Shown here piece by piece: positions 57,990 through 64,000 of a stretch of 64,000 nucleotides of DNA (positions within the stretch are counted from its first letter, which is position 1; each line of letters opens with the position of its first letter). Made by a program: the position numbers and the translations under genes. The stretch spans positions 124,001-188,000 of the forward strand of contig CANTFL010001332.1 of assembly GCA_947650285.1 (NCBI GenBank), given 5' to 3'. Source of the DNA: Hyaloperonospora brassicae. Its lineage: Eukaryota; Oomycota; Peronosporomycetes; Peronosporales; Peronosporaceae. A model generated the notes under the pieces. It saw only the letters and a list, made by a program, of their open reading frames with translations, had not been told where the DNA came from and did not search any database.

Positions 57990-59523
57990 ATGGCGGACGA
58001 GCAGCGCCAACGGGACCGCGCGCAACTCGGCGCTGCGATTGACAGTCTGTCCGACAGTGCGCTAAAGGTCAGCACTTCGCTCGCGCTCGAATGGATTTTC
58101 GTTACTGACTGACTGCCTGTCGTCGTGTGTGGATCGCGCGTGATTTGCCTCGAGCCAAACTTACTGTATGATGTTTTGTGGATTGCTCTGTAGACGCACA
58201 TGCTGACTGCATTGCGTGCGTTTGAGACGTCTGCGAGCTCCACGCAGTCAATGGTCGTGCAACAAGAGAAGGAGAAAGACGATGCAATTGCCGTCAAGTT
58301 GAGGGACAAGTCGGCGACTGTGCACGAGCCTCGAGACGCTCTGTTCTTGGCGGTCCACGTGCTGTTGCTGGAAGCTGGTAGAAGAACAAAAGCAGCTGTG
58401 TGGTGGACGAGCTGGTGCAACCGACAGCTGTACTGATGTTGATGTGCCCAGGCTACAAGTTGACGGGCACTGTGGGCTCGGAGTTTGCCCTGCCGGAGGA
58501 CTGGGACGTTAACCGTGCCAACGGACTTTATCAGGCAGAGTATGTGCACCCGAACGACGACTCGATCAAGTTCTCCCTCCAGGTACGTTGGCAGCATGCA
58601 GTACTGCAGATGGAGCGTTGTTGAGGACCTGTTGCTGTCGTCAGAGATTGAGATGAGTTTTGATTGAGTCAGGGACTGGTCGTTGGAGGCAAGTTGCAAG
58701 TGTACGTGTCGGACGACAAGGACCATACGCACTCGATCGAACTGAGGTGTGTTTTGGTCCTGGACGCGGCTCATGGTGTGCACGCTGAGCTGACCGAATG
58801 AGATCGTGTGTGTTGCTGTAGTGTGGACAAGCACGTTGCTTCAAGCAAGTCGACGTCTCCTCTCGCGGCAGCAGACGTGCTTCGAGATCTAAAGACGCTG
58901 CGGGAAACGGTGGCACCGTTTGCCGAACGGATTCGACCGGCAAAGAAGAAGGAGAAGCCAGCATCGGCAGCGGGTCGTCCAGCATTCGTGCAACCGCCGC
59001 CAAACCGAGATGATCGAGGCGGAGCGTCCGGGATTCCGTCGTCACCTGCTCGCATTCCGTCAGTAAGTTCTCATGCTCGCGCACAATCGTTTGCTATCCG
59101 TCCACAAGCTAACCTCCGAGCTTTTGGTGCTCTGGCATCCATCAGGTTGGCAGCGGGGACGTGTTTCCGCCAGGCCTGGGAGGAAGTCGTGGTGGAGGTG
59201 GGGGTGGGAACCGGGACATGCTGGTCGGACCCGACCATCCTCTGTTTGGTCACCGTCGTGACCCATCGATGGGTCCCGTCCCTGGCGCACGCTTTGACCC
59301 TTTCGGTCCACCGATGAACCCTCTCGGTCCAAGTGGCCTCCATGGTCCACCGTCTCGCGGCCCAGCGCCACTGATGCCATTCGGAGGCCCAGGACCCGAT
59401 CACTTGCGCATGCCCCGTGACGACGACATGGCCCCTGATTTCGGTGGCCTGAATGGACGTGGCAGTCGCAGCCGAGGGAGCGACTTTTCCCAGCCGTTTG
59501 GTGCGAACCACTCGTTTTTCTAA
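57990..59523 (+). CDS. PSMF1: Proteasome inhibitor PI31 (PSMF1-like)
   Basis: Six exons: 57,990-58,067, 58,194-58,377, 58,452-58,582, 58,673-58,746, 58,822-59,062 and 59,146-59,523. All introns are GT-AG (126, 74, 90, 75 and 83 bp) and phases agree, giving 361 residues. The N-terminal half is the PI31/FP domain: DALFLAVHVLLLEAGYKL, FALPEDWDVN, YQAEYVHPNDDSIKFSLQ, GLVVGGKLQVYVS. The C-terminal half is the glycine/proline-rich tail typical of PI31, with VGPDHPLFG, GPVPGARFDPFGPP and PDHLRMPRDDDM. PI31 binds 20S and 26S proteasomes and modulates their activity or assembly. An in-frame upstream ATG at 57,879 would add 37 residues, rich in arginine, overlapping the CCAAT boxes; it is less likely to be used. 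Confidence 0.88.
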
Positions 59524-59782
59524 CTGTGGTAGTGGCCCATGCAGCATTGTTTGTCACGCAGATGCAGAGGAGCGTCAGCCAGTCAGTCAATCAATCAGAC
59601 ACCAGAAGACGTACGTAACAACGAGCAATAGCACCCACAGCGTTGTTCCAGTCTCTTGTTTGACTGACTCTTGAGTGGATCGGAAGGCGACCGGTCGACC
59701 TGAGGGTACGTGTCCCGAGTCTGCACAAAACCAAATCACACGCCATTGAATCAGTCGGTCACACTGCCGATCCACGAACGAC
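59524..59782. other. Intergenic between PI31 and TPR genes
   Basis: About 260 bp holding the PI31 3' end and the promoter of the TPR-protein gene. It contains a (CAGT/CAAT)-rich stretch near 59,577. No gene seen. Confidence 0.5.
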
Positions 59783-61702
59783 ATGGAGAACGGACGCTCG
59801 TTGTCCATTGCTGAGCTCGTCGCACGCGTCTCTGACACCACAGCACCGCCACGCACTAACGTTACCTGTCTGCTGCAGCTCAAGACCGTTGTGGAGCAGT
59901 GTCCGACTTTGGAGTCTCCTGACGACGCCAAGTTGCTCAAGCAGCTCGAGACCGACCTCTTGTCTGGACACTGGCAAGTTACTGAAGGCGATGATGACGA
60001 TGACATGTCGGAGCTTCATGTTGCCAAGTGGCACTTCCTCACGAGCTTCTTGCGCGTGCATCATGAAGCAGCAGCAGGTCCTGTTTCCGAGCCACAGCTG
60101 CAGTCGGTGCTAAGCCTCATGGTGACGGATCGGTTCGTGTCGATTGACGTCTTGGCTGCTATGGCTGAATGGCTACTGCAGCTCAACAGTTACGACGAGT
60201 CAGCGGCTTCTTGTCGTGTTGATCTACTGGACGTGAAGGTGGGGCGAGACGACGAGAAGGAGACGACGTACTTGGAGCTCATTAAGCACATGTACGTGAC
60301 GCTGACGGACTGTGGTCGACGACAGAGACTTGCGAAGATGGTGCAGAAGGTCATGGTCACAAAGGAACATGCCAAGCAGCTCGTGAGGGCCGGAGTGCTT
60401 CGCAGTTTCTTGCAGGTGGCATTGGAGCTGGCTGAAGATGACGTTTGTGCTGTGCTGCTCGAGCACTTCAACATGGTCGGGACACAAGTCGCATCGCTTG
60501 TTTGTTTCCAAGCAGCAGCGTCATCGTTGGCAGCAACAGCAGGTGCGAAGAACGTGAGACTGGCGGAGACAAAGCGACGAGCGAGTTGCGACCTCGTTGT
60601 GAAGCTGATGCTGAGCGGGGTGTCGCTTGTCTTTGCCGATGCAGTCCGGATGCTGCAGTTGTTGATTGACAATGAACGCTGTCGGGTCTTGCTCTCCATG
60701 GTGCCTGACCTGCGTGGTGCCCTGGAAAAAGCACGTGCACTAGCAAGACAAAAGAACAGCAAACTGGAGCGCAACGAGTACCTGAGAGAGCTCTGTGAAA
60801 CGCAGTACAAACGTCTTGTGCCGGAGATTGACGCCTTCGAGCGCGAACATGAGAGCGTTGTCGGGTTGCCTTCAGACGCCGAAATAGGTCGAAGTGGCGA
60901 TGATAATCTCGAGAACCCGGGGCTGGAATCGGCGACGACGTGCAAAGCGCAAGGCAATGCGTTTTTCCGCCGAGGAAACTATGCCACTGCCCACGCTTTC
61001 TACCGGCATGCGATCGCGGTGCTCCGAGCTGCACAGCTTCGAGAAGAGACCTCGCTGGAACTTCTGTCCGTCGACGAAATGCTAGCGCGCTGTAGTATCG
61101 GAGCCAGTGTGCGGGTCCGTTCGCACCATGGCAACGACTGGCAGGATGCAATGGTCGCGGATGTTGAACAGACCGGCGCGTCCAGCCAAGTGGAGGTGAT
61201 GTACGACGCAGACGGCCGAGATGACGAGTGGGTAGCGATTTCGCGTATCCGACTGCGCATGAACACAGCGCTGTTGGCTGCGTTTGACGACCTCGCGGTG
61301 GATTGTTTCATGAACATGGGCAAAGCGTTATCTGCTCTCGGTAACCACAACGAATCCGTTCAGTGCTTCACCCAGGCGTTGGCTCTTCGTGGCGGCAAGC
61401 TCGTCTCCGCGCTATACTTCCGTGGGGTAGCCAACATAGCTCGTCGCGATCTCACAGCCGCGCATCAGGATCTCCGGAATGCTGATCAACAGTGCAGAAC
61501 GCAGCAGAAAAACAGCACAAGCGGCGGCACAAGTGAACGCAATACCAAAGACGCCCAGCAAATGCGGGCCTTGCACAAACTGATCGTGGCTGCATACAAG
61601 AAGCTTCAGCACATGCACGCAAACAAGAAGCGCATGGACAAGAAGGCGATCAAGCAGATGCTGAAGTACTTGTCCACTATCCCTGGCCTGCAAGATGAGT
61701 AG
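59783..61702 (+). CDS. TPR protein with an inserted Tudor-like segment
   Basis: A single 639-codon exon. The first 360 residues are helical and armadillo-like in composition (leucine-rich, no clear family). A first TPR-like repeat lies at about 380-420 (KAQGNAFFRRGNYATAHAFY). It is interrupted at about 436-495 by a beta-type segment (ASVRVRSHHGNDWQDAMVAD, VEVMYDADGRDDEWVAISRI) that resembles a Tudor/chromo-like barrel. A second TPR pair follows (FMNMGKALSALGNHNESVQC, SALYFRGVANIARRDLTAAH). The C-terminus is lysine-rich with a KKLQHMHANKKRM stretch. TPRs bind partner peptides, often chaperones. I do not recognise an orthologue, so function is open. Confidence 0.8.
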   Translation: MENGRSLSIAELVARVSDTTAPPRTNVTCLLQLKTVVEQCPTLESPDDAKLLKQLETDLLSGHWQVTEGDDDDDMSELHVAKWHFLTSFLRVHHEAAAGPVSEPQLQSVLSLMVTDRFVSIDVLAAMAEWLLQLNSYDESAASCRVDLLDVKVGRDDEKETTYLELIKHMYVTLTDCGRRQRLAKMVQKVMVTKEHAKQLVRAGVLRSFLQVALELAEDDVCAVLLEHFNMVGTQVASLVCFQAAASSLAATAGAKNVRLAETKRRASCDLVVKLMLSGVSLVFADAVRMLQLLIDNERCRVLLSMVPDLRGALEKARALARQKNSKLERNEYLRELCETQYKRLVPEIDAFEREHESVVGLPSDAEIGRSGDDNLENPGLESATTCKAQGNAFFRRGNYATAHAFYRHAIAVLRAAQLREETSLELLSVDEMLARCSIGASVRVRSHHGNDWQDAMVADVEQTGASSQVEVMYDADGRDDEWVAISRIRLRMNTALLAAFDDLAVDCFMNMGKALSALGNHNESVQCFTQALALRGGKLVSALYFRGVANIARRDLTAAHQDLRNADQQCRTQQKNSTSGGTSERNTKDAQQMRALHKLIVAAYKKLQHMHANKKRMDKKAIKQMLKYLSTIPGLQDE

Positions 61703-61837
61703 AGCTGTAAGTAATGGTAAGAACGGGGCAAAGCTGTATTCATGCTCACGCAGTAATGACGTGCCGAACCAGATAGCTGCATTAGATAAAAAACCAGAGG
61801 CACATGCGAAGCGAGACCTTCGTTCTCTGCGCCACGT
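61703..61837. other. Short convergent spacer
   Basis: The 135 bp between convergent stops of the TPR gene (+) and the two-exon gene (-). No feature seen. Confidence 0.5.
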
Positions 61838-63326
61838 TTACGCAGGACCGACACGTATACCCGCCGTGGACTGCTCGTAAGCACACGTCTCCATGAGGAT
61901 GCGTTGTGTCTTAGGGTGCTCGATGAAAGCTTGCAGCTCGGAGATGGCCCGTTCGACATGACCGTCCTTGTTGTTGTGACACGCATACTCCTCCGCAATG
62001 TACTGGTATCGCCGCGCGATCTCTGTCATCTGCAAGTAGAAACATAACACAATACGTCAGAAGTCAGCATCAAGTAGGGCACACTCCACTGCGCATTCAA
62101 CCATGACAGCAAAAAGACTTGACGAGCATTATGTATCGAACCCTGGCTTTTGACGGTACGCGATAGAATGCCTCTTTCCGCACGTCCAGTTCCGCAAATG
62201 CCTTGGCTAGAGGATCCGTCTGTTGCTGCTCCATTGCTTCGTCTTCATCGCCACGCAGGAAACGCGAGACCGACGTGGCCACTTTTCCAAGTTTGCCCAT
62301 GAACTTGGCCGATATCTCCTTGGCTTTTTCCGACTGCTCGGCACTCAAAAACGACAGCAATTGCGTCGTCGTGTCAGCTCTCCCCGCCGTGCCACTCTGA
62401 TTATGTCTGCGTTTATGTGAACCTGTCTCGTCAATCATAATGCGCAGATCATTCACGATCTCATCCGTGCGCTGACTCAAGAACGTTCGGCAGGGCAACG
62501 TCCTCTGCTTGAAAAATAGTGTCACGGACTTGCCTCTCTGCGGCGTAATGCGCACCACGTCCTGCAGCGAAATGAGCTCTTGGACGTACACAAACTCGCT
62601 ACCTTTGGCTTCGCTCGAGGGCACGAGCAGTGCAATGTTTCCAGACTGCACCAACAGTGGCGTCTGCTTTAGCACCGACGTTGTAAAGTCCACTTCTTGA
62701 CATGGGTACACAATTCCACGAACGTCTTGTTTGCGCATGCGAAGCAGCTGCTTTTTCTTTGCGTGTTTCGTGGTGTAGCCATGTGGTGGCGCTACTTTCT
62801 TGTCCACCACTGGCGTAGACGGCGTCGGGTCGTGCTGCTGCACCAACTGGAACAACTGCTCCACCAGCATCGTCACGGTAGTCGAGGGCCTCCAGTGCTC
62901 TAATAACGGTAACTTCAGTCGATAAGTGGGGTCTTCTCCAGCGACTTTAGGTCCTTTTTGTTCCCGAAGGTCCGGGGGCAGGTAAAGAGCGCCATGACGA
63001 ACGTCGATTTCCGGGGCTGCAAATGGGTACTGCACTTGACCCAAATCCACACGAGGGTCCAAAAAGGGCATTCGAACGACCAATGTCGTCAACGGGACCA
63101 AAAAGAGCGCGTCCGAGCCGTCGACGAACGGGACGAAGCAGTGGAACTCGCCTTCGCACACGCCGCGGGGCTCCGACAGCTGCACGCGTCGCAGCGTAGC
63201 GCCACGAGGCAATGTCCCATCGACACGGCATTGCTCCAGCTCGTGCTGGACGCGGGTGTACCAGATATGGCGCTGCCGCGTCGGCGACGACGACGACGAC
63301 GACGACGAGGAGGTCTCCGTTACCAT
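61838..63326 (-). CDS. Unrecognised two-exon protein with poly-serine N-terminus
   Basis: Exon 1 (63,326-62,160) and exon 2 (62,029-61,838) are joined in phase 0 by a 130-bp intron (donor GTACCG, acceptor TTGCAG), giving about 452 residues. A nearby alternative donor (GTTCGA) would add four residues. The start MVTETSSSSSSSSSPTRQ has a poly-serine run encoded by a TCG/TCC repeat. Residues about 25-170 have a layout reminiscent of UBC/RWD domains (PFLDPRVDLGQVQYPF, then GALYLPPDL, HWRPSTTVTMLVEQLFQLVQ), but no catalytic cysteine motif is evident. Residues about 225-300 could form a PH/GRAM-like barrel (EFVYVQELISLQDVVRI, SVTLFFKQRTLPCRTFL). The last 60 residues are a helical cap (MTEIARRYQYIAEEY). 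Family and function are unknown to me. Confidence 0.7.
63278..63309 (+). repeat. GAC/GAG microsatellite encoding poly-serine
   Basis: A (GAC)n run of about eight units followed by GAG units. On the coding (minus) strand it encodes the serine tract near the N-terminus of the neighbouring protein, so length changes stay in frame. Confidence 0.8.
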
Positions 63327-63719
63327 GTTTGCATTTCTAAAGATGGGTGGCGTTTCTAAAACGACCGATCTTGTTGGGGTCCGTAAGTAGTGGGATCTGG
63401 CAAGAAAAACCCACGACCTGCTGCCGGGGGTTTCCACTTGATTGGGTCGACGACGGACGCGCTCAAGACGATTGCTGATTGGTCGATAATGCCATACCGA
63501 CAAATACACGGTCGCTAGTCGAGGGGTAGCCCACCTTCTGCGTTGGACCGCACGACACGATCGATCGAAGTCATTTACATGATCATTACAGGAACACCTC
63601 TTTGCTCCTCCGTCGATAAACAATCCCACGTCGTGCCGTCGACGTCGTCTCTGTGTGCGATTACATACCACCTCGTCCACTGCCACACGGTATCGTCTTG
63701 TGTATTACTAGCACTTGGT
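63327..63719. other. Intergenic promoter region
   Basis: About 390 bp upstream of the two-exon gene and downstream of the partial gene. Two ATTGG (inverted CCAAT) motifs, near 63,442 and 63,477, are in the right orientation for the minus-strand gene. Confidence 0.45.
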
Positions 63720-64000
63720 CTACTCCGCGTCCTCGTCCATGCCCTCGAGTCCCTTGAACAGCGTCGTCTTGTCATTGTGCAAGTAATTGAGCTCGTCAAT
63801 AATCGACGCAAGCAGTTCGTTCTTGTCGTCCATCTTCAGTCGTCCATTGTTCATCATGGACAGCTTCATGATCTCGAGCGCCTCCTTGTCCGGATGGTCT
63901 GCTGGAACCTCGACGTCCATCTCCGGCAGCTGAATGTCGTCAATGTGGCCCGTGTGGCCCATGCGGGCAAACGCTTCCGTCAAGATCGCCTCGAGCTTCT
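63720..64000 (-). CDS. C-terminal end of an unrecognised acidic protein (partial)
   Basis: The minus-strand frame is open from the window edge to a stop at 63,720-63,722, giving 93 residues ending KGLEGMDEDAE. The sequence is acidic and helical (NELLASIIDELNYLHNDKTT, VEVPADHPDKEALEIMKLSM). It could continue well beyond the window, so the ATG at 63,983 is not necessarily the start. I do not recognise the family. Confidence 0.65.
   Translation of the reverse strand, partial: KLEAILTEAFARMGHTGHIDDIQLPEMDVEVPADHPDKEALEIMKLSMMNNGRLKMDDKNELLASIIDELNYLHNDKTTLFKGLEGMDEDAE

Noticed and set aside
60190..61151. Minus-strand frames of 255 and 227 codons
   Set aside because: Both are shadows of the 639-codon TPR gene; compositions are serine/arginine-biased.

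Overview
The window looks like nuclear DNA of an oomycete, most likely of the Peronosporales (Phytophthora or downy mildew type). The reasons are compact, divergently or convergently packed eukaryotic genes with short GT-AG introns (about 65-240 bp), mitochondrial and proteasomal proteins, a helicase-free Dicer-like protein, and a neighbouring repeat compartment made of Ty3/Gypsy, Ty1/Copia, pogo-like and tyrosine-recombinase elements in many stages of decay. This assignment is inference from gene style; no species is claimed.

The window splits sharply near 43.5 kb. Positions 1 to about 43.5 kb are a transposon-dominated, gene-poor region. From left to right it holds: a tyrosine-recombinase (Crypton-like) pseudogene (1-664); decayed DNA with a 169-bp tandem repeat and a GATC-rich satellite (about 5.5-5.95 kb); a Copia fragment (7.15-7.76 kb); a pogo/Tigger-like transposase pseudogene (8.2-9.0 kb); a complete but frameshifted minus-strand Copia element with both LTRs (11,012-15,641); a rearranged Gypsy pseudogene with an internal 188-bp duplication and a hairpin MITE (19.55-21.7 kb); and an 11.3-kb Gypsy chromovirus (24,450-35,732). 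The chromovirus is split just before its chromodomain by a 1.8-kb solo LTR that itself contains a second copy of the same LTR. After it come solo LTRs and a duplicated gene fragment, into one of which a very young Copia element (36,905-42,089) has inserted. That Copia has LTRs differing at one position in 375 and a TCCTT target duplication, yet three in-frame stop codons.

From 43.56 kb to the right edge there are eleven complete genes and one partial gene with short spacers. They are: a gamma-butyrobetaine/trimethyllysine dioxygenase (-), a trehalose-6-phosphate phosphatase (-), a RIB7-type riboflavin pathway reductase with a probable GC-AG intron (-), mitochondrial ribosomal protein bL32m (+), a Dicer-like protein with two RNase III domains and a dsRBD (+), an RBM22-like splicing-factor homologue lacking the RRM (-), IBA57 (+), CCZ1 (+), proteasome inhibitor PI31 (+), a TPR protein with an inserted Tudor-like segment (+), an unrecognised two-exon protein (-) and the C-terminus of another unrecognised protein (-). 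Exon models were built by hand from splice signals, reading phase and family conservation.

The genes are mostly unrelated housekeeping functions (mitochondrial Fe-S assembly and translation, vacuolar fusion, proteasome control, RNA silencing, splicing, vitamin and sugar metabolism). I see no operon-like or effector cluster and no RxLR or Crinkler gene. The more unusual content is in the nested transposon architecture and in an antisense open frame near the 3' end of the Gypsy element.
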